DNA of 5,287 bases from Verrucomicrobiota bacterium (GCA_017302195.1 JAFLEG010000375.1:1-5287), one strand, 5' to 3'. Numbered from the stretch's first letter, positions 1 to 4,547 are shown. Program-made: numbers and translations. Notes: generated by a model from the sequence alone, not told the origin.

Positions 1-121
1 GCGCAGAGGTCACAGAGGAGATTCTTCTCCTGGCAGGCTGGAGTTGCTTGCGTGGACCCGATCCGATTCGCCGCGTCCGCGGTCCTACGGAAGTTGAGGG
101 AGTAGGAATACTCGCTCCCCC
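1..121. other. Non-coding spacer with repeat fragment and small hairpins
   Basis: No supportable gene. The first 20 bases (GCGCAGAGGTCACAGAGGAG) belong to the CAGAGG/CGGAGG purine-rich repeat style seen again, inverted, near 293-325. Two short perfect hairpins are visible: AGGAGA/TCTCCT at 16-31 with a 4-base loop, and GAGTA/TACTC at 100-113 with a GGAA loop. An open frame running from 48 to 443 on the plus strand is proline, arginine and glycine rich, has no recognisable domain, and crosses the repeat segments, so it is not called. Confidence 0.4.
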
Positions 122-281
122 GGAGGGACGAGGCGCCCAAGTCCCCAGGGTATCCGTCTCGCCCCCGGGCCGCCCCCACCGCGTATCGCGGGAAGCCCCG
201 GCGCCTGGCGCTTCCCACGTTCCCCGCTGCGACTTCACGTGCGCGCCGGACGGATCAGGGACTCGCAACGCTCGTCCCTCC
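122..281. repeat. 160-bp segment bounded by 11-bp perfect inverted repeat
   Basis: GGAGGGACGAG at 122-132 is the exact reverse complement of CTCGTCCCTCC at 271-281. The right end also contains GGGAC...GTCCC (258-278), so it can form its own small hairpin. The inside is GC-rich, with no gene I can support. The arrangement is that of a small non-autonomous repeat or a structured intergenic element. No target duplication is evident at the edges. An 11-bp match at this distance in GC-rich DNA is unlikely but not impossible by chance; copies elsewhere in the genome would be needed to call it an element. Confidence 0.4.
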
Positions 282-291
282 ATAACAACGG

Positions 292-325
292 CCTTCCCTC
301 TGTGCCCTCCGTGGCCTCCGTGTGA
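292..325 (-). repeat. CACGGAGG/CACAGAGG intergenic repeat
   Basis: On the minus strand this reads CACACGGAGGCCACGGAGG followed by GCACAGAGGGAAGGC: tandem degenerate units of about 8-10 bases of the form CACrGAGGn. The same style occurs at 1-20 and at about 1029-1062 in the opposite orientation. Purine-rich units of this kind are common in spacers of some environmental bacterial genomes; the function is unknown to me. Confidence 0.45.
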
Positions 326-474
326 GCCTCTCCCTGCTGGAAGCCCGCATGCTGGAAACGCCGCCAACAACTTCGAGATGCACGGGTGGCCCGCATCGCG
401 ACCCAATCCTCCGAGTCTGAACGACGGATGTCCTGTCCCTTGAAGCGCCCTTGCCGCGTCAAGTTCATCCGTGA
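326..474. other. Spacer with no identifiable gene
   Basis: This stretch leads up to the nucleotidyltransferase relic. The missing N-terminal half of that protein should lie here if it decayed in place. I translated all three forward frames and saw no Gly-Ser...Asp-x-Asp nucleotidyltransferase signature, so the N-terminus appears deleted rather than just frameshifted. The frame of the relic is closed by a TGA at 472-474. Confidence 0.4.
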
Positions 475-783
475 ACGGAGCAGGCGGGATTCATCCAGTT
501 CAGCCAGGGGGACGGCGGGGACGGACTCGACCTCATGATCGTGAACGAGGAAACCTTCGACCGCATGGATGGCGCCGCGGGCGTGGTCACGCTTGACGGG
601 ATCTCCGGCCGCGTGGTCAGCCTCGATCACCTGCTCGCCCTGAAACTCCATGTCCTCCGACAGGCGCGTCCCCATCGCACTGGCAAAGACGCCCAGGACG
701 TGGAAGAACTGGTGCGTCGGAATCGCGTTCCGCTCGATGCGGACCACTATCGAACCCTGTTTCTGCGTTATGGAAACCCATAA
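475..783 (+). pseudogene. Nucleotidyltransferase-like protein, C-terminal remnant
   Basis: The open frame starts just after a TGA at 472-474 and ends at TAA 781-783; the first ATG is at 535. Its protein contains GDGLDLMIVNEETFD, then VVSLDHLLALKLHVLRQ, then a KDAQDVEELVRRNRV segment and a final FLRYGNP. This succession (short acidic strand, 'SLDHLLALKLHAL' helix, 'KDxxDVxxL' helix) is typical of the C-terminal part of AbiEii/MNT-like nucleotidyltransferases, in which the Lys/Asp of the last helices follow the catalytic core. The N-terminal GS...DxD catalytic motif is absent, and recognisable sequence begins before the ATG, so the ATG at 535 is an artefact of truncation. After the TAA the same frame continues LYETFLRRSA to a TGA at 838-840. 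In relatives the motif often reads YG-x-P-E-x-YE, so TAA may be a nonsense change replacing Glu. Catalytically dead remnant is the most likely reading. Confidence 0.6.
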
Positions 784-1009
784 CTCTACGAGACCTTCCT
801 CCGGCGTTCAGCACGCAGCGACTCCGGTGGGCCGACCTGAGGAGGGGCTGAGCTTCCCGGTGGATCCCGACTTCCAACCGGCGGCGCCCACCGTCTCGCT
901 GGAGGCCCTGATCGCGCGGAGTGCCGACCTGCGCCACTGGCTGCCCCGGGGAGTTCCAACGGATGCAGAACGCCTCGCCGCGAAATGCAACGTCCCCTTC
1001 ACACTCTGA
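770..1009 (+). CDS. Small conserved-looking protein next to the nucleotidyltransferase relic
   Basis: A 79-residue frame starts at ATG 770, overlapping the last 14 bases of the preceding remnant, and ends with TGA at 1007-1009. The N-terminal 25 residues are low-complexity and polar. The rest looks constrained: a SFPVDPDF segment, SLEALIARSADLRHWLP near residues 43-59, and a C-terminal ERLAAKCNVPFTL. Small proteins with a 'hydrophobic-helix then R/K-x-K-C-x-x-PF-x-L end' are, to my recollection, often encoded beside nucleotidyltransferase-like genes in Verrucomicrobiota-type genomes, possibly as a partner or antitoxin-like subunit; that role is inference. No transmembrane segment or signal peptide is visible, and there is no clear Shine-Dalgarno sequence. 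The true start could be further downstream. If the upstream gene is dead this ORF may be an orphan left behind. Confidence 0.5.
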   Translation: METHNSTRPSSGVQHAATPVGRPEEGLSFPVDPDFQPAAPTVSLEALIARSADLRHWLPRGVPTDAERLAAKCNVPFTL

Positions 1010-1028
1010 GCCGCAGCCATTGTGTAAA

Positions 1029-1062
1029 CCGCGGAGGGATGGCACCTCAGAGGCGCGGAGAA
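1029..1062 (+). repeat. CGCGGAGG/CAGAGG-type intergenic repeat
   Basis: CGCGGAGGGATGGCACC followed by TCAGAGGCGCGGAGAACC, in the spacer between the small ORF and the 3' end of the toxin gene. It is the same purine-rich style as at 1-20 and (inverted) 292-325, with degenerate units. The 126-base spacer 1010-1135 holds nothing else I can identify. Confidence 0.35.
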
Positions 1063-1135
1063 CCAGGGAAAGGCGCAGCAGTCGAAGGGGGGCGCGGTCC
1101 AGCAGGCGGTGGACCCGAATCTCCAGCCATTTCTG

Positions 1136-1573
1136 CTAGGGACCGACGTTCAGGCGCACGACGGCGGCGAGTTCTCGCTGGTTGGCATCGAACGAGAGTA
1201 GGGTTGTCGCCTTGAGCAGTCTCGCTGCAGCCACGTGCAGAACATCGAAGGAGCGATGCCCGCCGGTCAGGGTATGCCGTTCGGACAGGCGCGTCGCGTC
1301 GGCCACCACCGACGCCAGGTCGCAGGCGGCCAGTTCCAGATGGCCGTCTCTCAGGTCCGACTCGAAGGCGGTCAGGGACGCCAGGGCATCGGCTGGAAAG
1401 ATCACCTTGCGGAAGGCGGCAAACCGAATCGCATTCTGAAACTCGTAGCGACCGAGAACACTCACCGTGACTGGCATCCGGCTCTGCCGTACCCAGCCTC
1501 GCGCCTTCGCCGTGTGGGCGTCATTCCCGTACAACGAAAACAGGAAGCTCGTATCCGCCACCGAGACCGTCAT
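1136..1573 (-). CDS. PIN-domain ribonuclease toxin (VapC-like)
   Basis: A 145-residue protein that starts at ATG 1573 and ends at TAG 1136-1138. It has the four-acid layout of the PIN fold: Asp7 in VADTSFLFSLY, Glu44 in GRYEFQNAIR, Asp110 in SFDVLHVAAA and Asp129 in LLSFDANQRELA. These residues coordinate the metal in VapC-type endoribonucleases, which cut tRNA or other RNA when released from their antitoxin. Length is normal for the family (about 130-150) and the gene appears intact. It is second in a two-gene operon; the antitoxin stop codon is separated from this ATG by one base, pointing to translational coupling, and no strong Shine-Dalgarno sequence of its own is visible. The cytoplasmic toxin role is from family knowledge; the RNA target cannot be read from sequence. 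Confidence 0.85.
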   Translation of the reverse strand: MTVSVADTSFLFSLYGNDAHTAKARGWVRQSRMPVTVSVLGRYEFQNAIRFAAFRKVIFPADALASLTAFESDLRDGHLELAACDLASVVADATRLSERHTLTGGHRSFDVLHVAAARLLKATTLLSFDANQRELAAVVRLNVGP

Positions 1574-1574
1574 C

Positions 1575-1820
1575 TCAGGAGCCCTGGCTCTCGGCCAGGA
1601 GGTTCGAGCTTTCGACTGCCGTCAGCGTCGTGGACCACGCCCGGCGGTTGAACGCGGCGCTTTGCGACCAGTCCACTGGGGACCCTTTCGGCGCCGGGGC
1701 TGGAACGACTCGGGCCACAACCCGTCCCCGACGCGTCACCTCGACCTCCTCTCCCAGGGAAACCCACTTCAGGACCTTGGAGTAGTGATTGCGCAACTCA
1801 CGCACCGTAGCCGTCTTCAT
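1575..1820 (-). CDS. Phd/YefM-family antitoxin
   Basis: An 81-residue protein starting at ATG 1820. The N-terminal MKTATVRELRNHYSKVLKWV followed by GEEVEVTRRGRVVARVVP (to about residue 40) is the classic Phd/YefM DNA-binding fold: start strand, 'ELRNxxS' helix, and the 'GE-x-V-x-V-TRRG-x-VVARVVP' hairpin. Residues 41-81 (AAFNRR through LLAESQGS) form the flexible toxin-binding tail that neutralises the adjacent PIN toxin. A GTG seven codons upstream (1841) is possible in frame, but ATG 1820 is preferred because family members begin at MKTA, and an AGGG lies 8-9 bases upstream. The bases just before ATG form a palindrome that would be covered by the antitoxin itself. Phd-type antitoxins paired with PIN toxins are a known mixed combination. 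Intact, and expected to repress its own operon. Confidence 0.85.
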   Translation of the reverse strand: MKTATVRELRNHYSKVLKWVSLGEEVEVTRRGRVVARVVPAPAPKGSPVDWSQSAAFNRRAWSTTLTAVESSNLLAESQGS

Positions 1821-1839
1821 GTGCGACACCCTGTAGCAC
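1821..1839 (-). promoter_or_regulatory. Candidate TA operator palindrome before the antitoxin start
   Basis: The plus strand reads GTGCGACA-CCC-TGTAGCAC: two 8-base arms, matching at 7 of 8 positions (GTGCgACA against GTGCtACA), separated by CCC. The site abuts the antitoxin ATG and contains its AGGG ribosome-binding candidate, so bound antitoxin would block expression. Phd/YefM proteins are known to bind short TGTACA-like palindromes upstream of their operons; the outer GTGC..ACA arms here fit that style. The operator role is inferred. Confidence 0.5.
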
Positions 1840-1849
1840 ACGAGACTGC

Positions 1850-1855
1850 TGTCAA
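1850..1855 (-). promoter_or_regulatory. Candidate -35 hexamer TTGACA for the TA operon
   Basis: An exact TTGACA lies 29 bases before the antitoxin ATG on the minus strand. No good TATAAT-like -10 exists at 16-18 bases; the nearest AT-containing stretch is TGCTACA at a shorter spacing, inside the palindrome. If used, the transcript would begin at or very near the start codon. Weak call. Confidence 0.3.
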
Positions 1856-2135
1856 CTCATGTCACTGCGGGATCGCGGCATGGGGAGCCATGCATTCCGT
1901 TGGTGATGCGGACGGGACTCCAGTTCGACGTCGGAGGTCGTGCGCGGGACGGTCCTGGGGCGGTTCGATGGGCTTGGAGATTCATCCAATTCCACCCCCG
2001 CGCTTGCCACGCCTCGCGAACGACATTGGTGAAGAACGTGTCGGGTCGGTTCGATGGCCGAATCAAGATTCCCGGGGAGCTTCGTGCGACGTCGCTCGTT
2101 CTGGGGGCATCTTTAAAAGCCGCGAGAGAGTTCAA

Positions 2136-2149
2136 CGGATCCCGATCCG
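2136..2149 (-). terminator. Weak hairpin after the cysteine-rich gene
   Basis: CGGATC-CC-GATCCG lies 10 bases past the stop codon of the 2160-2609 gene in its direction of transcription. The stem is short and is followed by TTGAAC rather than a run of T, so it is at most a weak or factor-assisted terminator. Confidence 0.2.
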
Positions 2150-2159
2150 GTAACCCGAC

Positions 2160-2609
2160 TCAGTACTCCGCGAGTTCGGAGCATAGGCACATCTGTGCCG
2201 TAGAACCTTTCTTGTTGAACTTTTTGCAGTTCATGCGGCAACCACTCTTGTAACAGGAGACTGTACCGTCGATGATTTGAGTCTCGCAGCCTACCTCGCG
2301 GTCCGGTTGGCGTCGGAGGAACATGACAGTGGGCTTTCCGCCGATGATGTCCACGACGGGGAATGTCGATTGCCGCGCGCCCGTCTTGTCGACGTAGTAT
2401 CCCAACACCAGGCCTCCACCGGTCCCCGGCAGTCCAAAGAACTCAATTTCCACCCTGCTTTGACGCACCGCAGATTTCTTGGGTGGTGCGCCGCCAGCGC
2501 AGGCTCGTTTCCACTGAGCATCCGTCATGTGGACAATGAAGTCCCCCTTGAAGTTCTTTCTGGTCAGCTTGTCTATATTGACGATCTTGATTGCTCGTCT
2601 GGATTTCAT
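2160..2609 (-). CDS. Unrecognised 149-residue protein with cysteine-rich C-terminus
   Basis: I do not recognise this family. The start at ATG 2609 is well supported: GAGGA sits 9 bases upstream and an in-frame TGA lies five codons before it. The N-terminus is basic (MKSRRAIKIVNIDKLTRKNFKGDF) with no hydrophobic signal peptide or membrane segment. The middle (residues 52-100) looks like a small beta-rich domain: VEIEFFGLPG, a glycine run GTGGGLVLGYYVD, then TFPVVDIIGGKPTVMFLRR. The tail holds six cysteines at residues 108, 119, 124, 128, 141 and 143 (plus Cys37), spaced C-x10-C-x4-C-x3-C-x12-C-x-C. That could bind zinc or another metal in the cytoplasm, or form disulfides if exported by a non-classical route; both are guesses. 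Its base composition is less GC-rich than its neighbours, hinting at acquisition. An insertion sequence sits 66 bases upstream of the ATG. Confidence 0.65.
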   Translation of the reverse strand: MKSRRAIKIVNIDKLTRKNFKGDFIVHMTDAQWKRACAGGAPPKKSAVRQSRVEIEFFGLPGTGGGLVLGYYVDKTGARQSTFPVVDIIGGKPTVMFLRRQPDREVGCETQIIDGTVSCYKSGCRMNCKKFNKKGSTAQMCLCSELAEY

Positions 2610-2641
2610 ATTTGGGGATCCTCAGTTCGTTTCTCTGCAAA

Positions 2642-2647
2642 TGTCAA
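2642..2647 (-). promoter_or_regulatory. Candidate -35 hexamer TTGACA for the cysteine-rich gene
   Basis: An exact TTGACA lies 32 bases before the ATG at 2609 on the minus strand. No convincing -10 is found at standard spacing (the 17-base position reads TGAGGA, overlapping the ribosome-binding site). It lies between the gene and the IS end, so insertion would not have removed it. Weak call. Confidence 0.25.
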
Positions 2648-2665
2648 TTCCGAGGCTCCATCTCT

Positions 2666-2674
2666 AGATCACGA
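2666..2674. repeat. 9-bp target-site duplication, left copy (AGATCACGA)
   Basis: AGATCACGA immediately outside the left inverted repeat is identical to 4447-4455 immediately outside the right one. A perfect 9-bp duplication marks a single, probably fairly recent, transposition event. Confidence 0.92.
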
Positions 2675-2688
2675 GGGTGCCGGACAAA
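2675..2688 (+). repeat. IS terminal inverted repeat (transposase 3' side)
   Basis: GGGTGCCGGACAAA, 14 of 14 identical to the reverse complement of 4433-4446. Similarity stops sharply after 14 bases (AATATT here against CTGGGG on the other end). Confidence 0.92.
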
Positions 2689-2697
2689 AATATTCGC

Positions 2698-4035
2698 TTA
2701 CGCATGGAAACAGAGGGAGTCGTATTGGGAGGCGTTGGAGTGGAAGCGGTGTTTCCAGAAGGCGTCGAGGCGGCGGCTGGAATGGACGCAACGCAGAGCC
2801 AGGATGTGGGAGGCGCCCTGAGGGGACCAGCGCATGCCGGATTGTTTGCAGCGCAACCCGATGACCGAGCGGCAGCCGGCCTCCACGACGCCGGAGCCGA
2901 TGAAGTATCCCGCCGCTCGGAAGGTGCCGTACTGCATGCGTGGCACGTTGGACTCGAAGTAGTGCAGGGCCCGATCCACGGGCGCGCTGCGTCCGCGCTT
3001 CTGGGCCTCTGCGCGACTTTGGCTGATCAACCCTTCGACACCGTCCTTGAGGAGCCGGCGTGCCCAGCGACTGAGCCGCGGACGATATTCGGGATGCTCC
3101 CTGGTCCCCAGCAGGGACTCCACCACCGCGCCGGCATGCTCCAGGGCATGGAAGAAGTCCACGATCTGGACGGCGTCCCCGAAGCAATCCGTCCCCATGG
3201 CCTGCAGGCCGCCGGCCCCGTCAATGAGCAGGACCACCCGGCGGCTGGAGCCCATCCCGCGACGCAAGGCCTCGCGTCGGAGCAGGGGGCCAAACTCATG
3301 GATGCTCCCGAAGCGGGAGACATAGGTGGTGGAGTCCGGATCCCGCACCGGATGTCCCTGCGCATCGCGGTGGTGCTGGGTGAAGACACAGCCCAGATAG
3401 GCCTGCAGGGTCTTGGCGGAACCGTCGGCCTGTTTGCCGCGCCGCCCCTGCAACGCCTCGGAGCGCATCGGCACCCCGGTGCCGTCGGCACTGACATAGA
3501 GGATCGGCACCCCCGGATCCGCCCCGGCGAGCTGGGGCCGTTCCTGCCACTGCTGGGCACAGGCTCCCACCCGCTGGACCATCCGCTGGATGTGCCGGGC
3601 CTCCACCACGATGCCCCCGGTCTCCGCCAAGTGCCGCTGGGCCTTCTCGAATCCCGGTTCATCCGCCCCTTCCAGACAGATCAGCCGGGCCAGGGCCGGC
3701 GTCTGGCTCCCTTCCAAGCCCAGGGCGACGTCGGCCGGATGATGGCCCGCGCCCTGGCCGGGTTGATAGTAATAGTCCCGCTCCAGGGGGAACCAACCGA
3801 AGAGGCACTGGACTTCCAGCCGATGGCGTCCCTTGCGGTGTTCTCCCGGACGGGGTTGGTAGGCTCGGTCAATGGCATCGGCCGCCTGCTGGAGCAACTC
3901 GCCCACAATGCCGGTGGCGGGCTTGAAGACCGACTGCCGAACCAAGCCCTCCAGTTCCTGGACCGCGGCACCATCGGGTTTCTGGGCGGCGAACCGGGCC
4001 ATCAGCGCACTCATCTCCTCCTCTTGAGCGAGCAC
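2698..4035 (-). CDS. ISKra4-family DDE transposase (main frame)
   Basis: A 445-residue frame read from GTG 4035, ending at TAA 2698-2700. It carries the RNase H-like catalytic core of ISKra4 transposases: Asp184 in YVSADGTGVPM, then a GRRGKQADGSAKT block and LGCVFTQHHRDAQGHPVRDPDSTTYV; Asp272 in VVLLIDGAGGLQ; the IVDFFHALEH helix at 291-300; and Glu385 in FIGSGVVEAGCRSVIGLRCKQSGMRW. The C-terminal GASHILALRCVHSSRRLDAFW is also typical. All three catalytic acids are present. GTG 4035 is probably not the natural start: this frame opens after a TGA about 27 bases before an A9 tract, and the upstream ORF flows into it if one A is skipped, giving a protein of about 554 residues. The loop after Asp272 (GAGGLQAMG) differs from the tryptophan-bearing segment I recall from relatives. 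Confidence 0.88.
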   Translation of the reverse strand: MLAQEEEMSALMARFAAQKPDGAAVQELEGLVRQSVFKPATGIVGELLQQAADAIDRAYQPRPGEHRKGRHRLEVQCLFGWFPLERDYYYQPGQGAGHHPADVALGLEGSQTPALARLICLEGADEPGFEKAQRHLAETGGIVVEARHIQRMVQRVGACAQQWQERPQLAGADPGVPILYVSADGTGVPMRSEALQGRRGKQADGSAKTLQAYLGCVFTQHHRDAQGHPVRDPDSTTYVSRFGSIHEFGPLLRREALRRGMGSSRRVVLLIDGAGGLQAMGTDCFGDAVQIVDFFHALEHAGAVVESLLGTREHPEYRPRLSRWARRLLKDGVEGLISQSRAEAQKRGRSAPVDRALHYFESNVPRMQYGTFRAAGYFIGSGVVEAGCRSVIGLRCKQSGMRWSPQGASHILALRCVHSSRRLDAFWKHRFHSNASQYDSLCFHA

Positions 4036-4363
4036 ACAACGGGAAGGCGCGTCTTTTTTTTTGAGCTTCCGGCGCCTCCGATCCTCGGGTCAGGCAGACG
4101 CTCAAAGCGATGTACTGATTGGCCAGGTCCTCAAAGCGGCGCCGATTGGCAATCGCCTGTTCCAAGGCGCCGGCTTCCTCGGCCGGAACGCGCCGGGTCC
4201 GGTTGGCGCCCTTCTCCCAAGCCTGATGCTGGAAATACGGGCCGGTCTTTTGACCGCTGGAGTTGGTGCGGAACTCGGCCTTGAGGCTACCCAGTTCCAT
4301 GGAGGTGATGGCGGCCATTTGCTGAAGGAGATGGGCGCGTTGCGCCGCGAGATCGACAGGCAT
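3869..4363 (-). CDS. ISKra4 upstream ORF (N-terminal part of the transposase, DUF6788-like)
   Basis: Starts at ATG 4363, 70 bases from the coding-side inverted repeat. The first about 100 residues look genuine: a predicted helix (DLAAQRAHLLQQMAAI), then SMELGSLKAEFRTNSSGQKTGPYFQHQAWEKG, a RTRRVPAEEAGALEQAI segment and a RRFEDLANQYIAL helix. Short ORFs of this kind, similar to DUF6788, precede several transposases of this family. From residue 101 the codons are CAA AAA AAA AGA; beyond that A9 tract the translation becomes arginine- and glycine-rich out-of-frame sequence running antisense-like over the main transposase frame until 3869. The functional product is therefore either a short protein or, after slippage, a fusion to the transposase. 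No clear ribosome-binding site precedes the ATG; a strong hairpin lies 9 bases upstream. Later starts at Met16 or Met22 are possible. Confidence 0.7.
   Translation of the reverse strand: MPVDLAAQRAHLLQQMAAITSMELGSLKAEFRTNSSGQKTGPYFQHQAWEKGANRTRRVPAEEAGALEQAIANRRRFEDLANQYIALSVCLTRGSEAPEAQKKRRAFPLCARSRGGDECADGPVRRPETRWCRGPGTGGLGSAVGLQARHRHCGRVAPAGGRCH
4054..4062 (-). promoter_or_regulatory. A9 slippery tract joining the two transposase frames
   Basis: Nine consecutive A on the coding strand (T9 on plus) at codons 101-103 of the upstream ORF. The transposase frame is +1 relative to that ORF. Losing one A (or gaining two) makes QKKDAPSRCVLAQEEEMSALM, an uninterrupted join. Homopolymer runs of this length are known sites of transcriptional or ribosomal slippage in IS elements. 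It could equally be a fixed one-base insertion that inactivates this copy. Confidence 0.55.
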
Positions 4364-4372
4364 GGCGTAGGT

Positions 4373-4391
4373 TTGGCTAGTTGCTAGCCAA
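4373..4391 (-). promoter_or_regulatory. Perfect hairpin in the IS leader, just before the upstream ORF
   Basis: TTGGCTAG-TTG-CTAGCCAA: an 8-bp perfect stem with a 3-base loop, ending 9 bases before the ATG at 4363 and inside the IS. It may sequester the initiation region or block read-in translation from outside transcripts, a known protective strategy in some IS elements, or it may be a subterminal transposase-binding site. The role is inferred. Confidence 0.45.
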
Positions 4392-4432
4392 CTTCCAGCA
4401 ACTTTTCACCGCGTTTCAACCCCCTGCCCCAG

Positions 4433-4446
4433 TTTGTCCGGCACCC
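4433..4446 (-). repeat. IS terminal inverted repeat (transposase 5' side)
   Basis: TTTGTCCGGCACCC on plus, the exact reverse complement of 2675-2688. It marks the upstream end of the element relative to transposase transcription. Confidence 0.92.
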
Positions 4447-4455
4447 AGATCACGA
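4447..4455. repeat. 9-bp target-site duplication, right copy (AGATCACGA)
   Basis: Identical to 2666-2674. Lies in the spacer downstream of the sulfatase stop codon, 91 bases from it. Confidence 0.92.
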
Positions 4456-4524
4456 CCGAGAATCATTGCTTCGGCGTCCTAAGCCGGAGGCAAGAAGGTT
4501 GGGGCGCGTGCGCTCCCCCAGCCG

Positions 4525-4547
4525 GAGCTGCCCAATGGGCACGGCTC
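4525..4547 (-). terminator. Hairpin at the sulfatase stop codon
   Basis: GAGC-TGCCC-AAT-GGGCA-CG-GCTC: a 5-bp perfect stem extended by four more pairs across a two-base bulge, overlapping the stop codon. No T-run follows in the direction of transcription (next bases CGGCTGGGGG). It could stabilise the mRNA 3' end or assist termination. Confidence 0.3.

Larger units (their letters stand above)
1842..2159. other. Gene-poor spacer between TA operon and cysteine-rich gene
   Basis: About 318 bases with no supportable gene. Open frames exist on both strands (1857-2135 minus; 1900-2253 plus), but neither shows a recognisable domain, a ribosome-binding site or a plausible composition, and they overlap each other. 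Hairpins present: GCATGG/CCATGC at 1878-1893 with a GGAG loop, and CGGATC/GATCCG at 2136-2149. The TA operon promoter should lie at the left edge and the 3' end of the cysteine-rich gene at the right edge. Confidence 0.4.
2675..4446 (-). mobile_element. Complete ISKra4-family insertion sequence (1772 bp)
   Basis: The element is delimited by GGGTGCCGGACAAA at 2675-2688 and its exact reverse complement at 4433-4446, with identical 9-bp direct repeats outside. It encodes, on the minus strand, a small upstream ORF (4363 onward) and a DDE transposase ending at 2698, only 23 bp from the element's end. Termini beginning GGG and a 9-bp duplication agree with what is known of the ISKra4 group. It inserted in the spacer between the sulfatase gene and the cysteine-rich gene; removing it and one duplication leaves 155 bases between those genes. 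No passenger gene is present. Whether the copy is active depends on how the two frames are joined at the A9 tract. Confidence 0.93.

Noticed and set aside
48..443. A 131-residue plus-strand open frame
   Set aside because: Proline/arginine/glycine-rich with no domain, crosses two repeat patches and the inverted-repeat segment, and has no ribosome-binding site.
235..747. A 170-residue minus-strand open frame
   Set aside because: Antisense shadow of the nucleotidyltransferase remnant and the CACGGAGG repeat; the repeat accounts for its HTEATEGTEG stretch.
1821..1841. GTG at 1841 as antitoxin start
   Set aside because: Would add seven residues not typical of the family and lie over the operator palindrome; ATG 1820 gives the standard MKTATVREL start with AGGG upstream.
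1467..2153. A 228-residue plus-strand open frame
   Set aside because: Runs antisense across both TA genes and the spacer; the minus-strand genes have clear family motifs.
1857..2253. Opposing open frames in the spacer (1857-2135 minus, 1900-2253 plus)
   Set aside because: Overlap each other, no recognisable domain or ribosome-binding site; the plus frame runs into the cysteine-rich gene antisense.
2677..4284. A 535-residue open frame on the plus strand, antisense to the transposase
   Set aside because: It mirrors the transposase coding sequence in GC-rich DNA, lies wholly inside the IS, shows no domain of its own, and begins inside the terminal inverted repeat.
4373..4391. Perfect hairpin as a terminator
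   Set aside because: Not followed by a T-run on either strand and lies inside the IS leader just before an ORF; a leader or binding-site role fits better.
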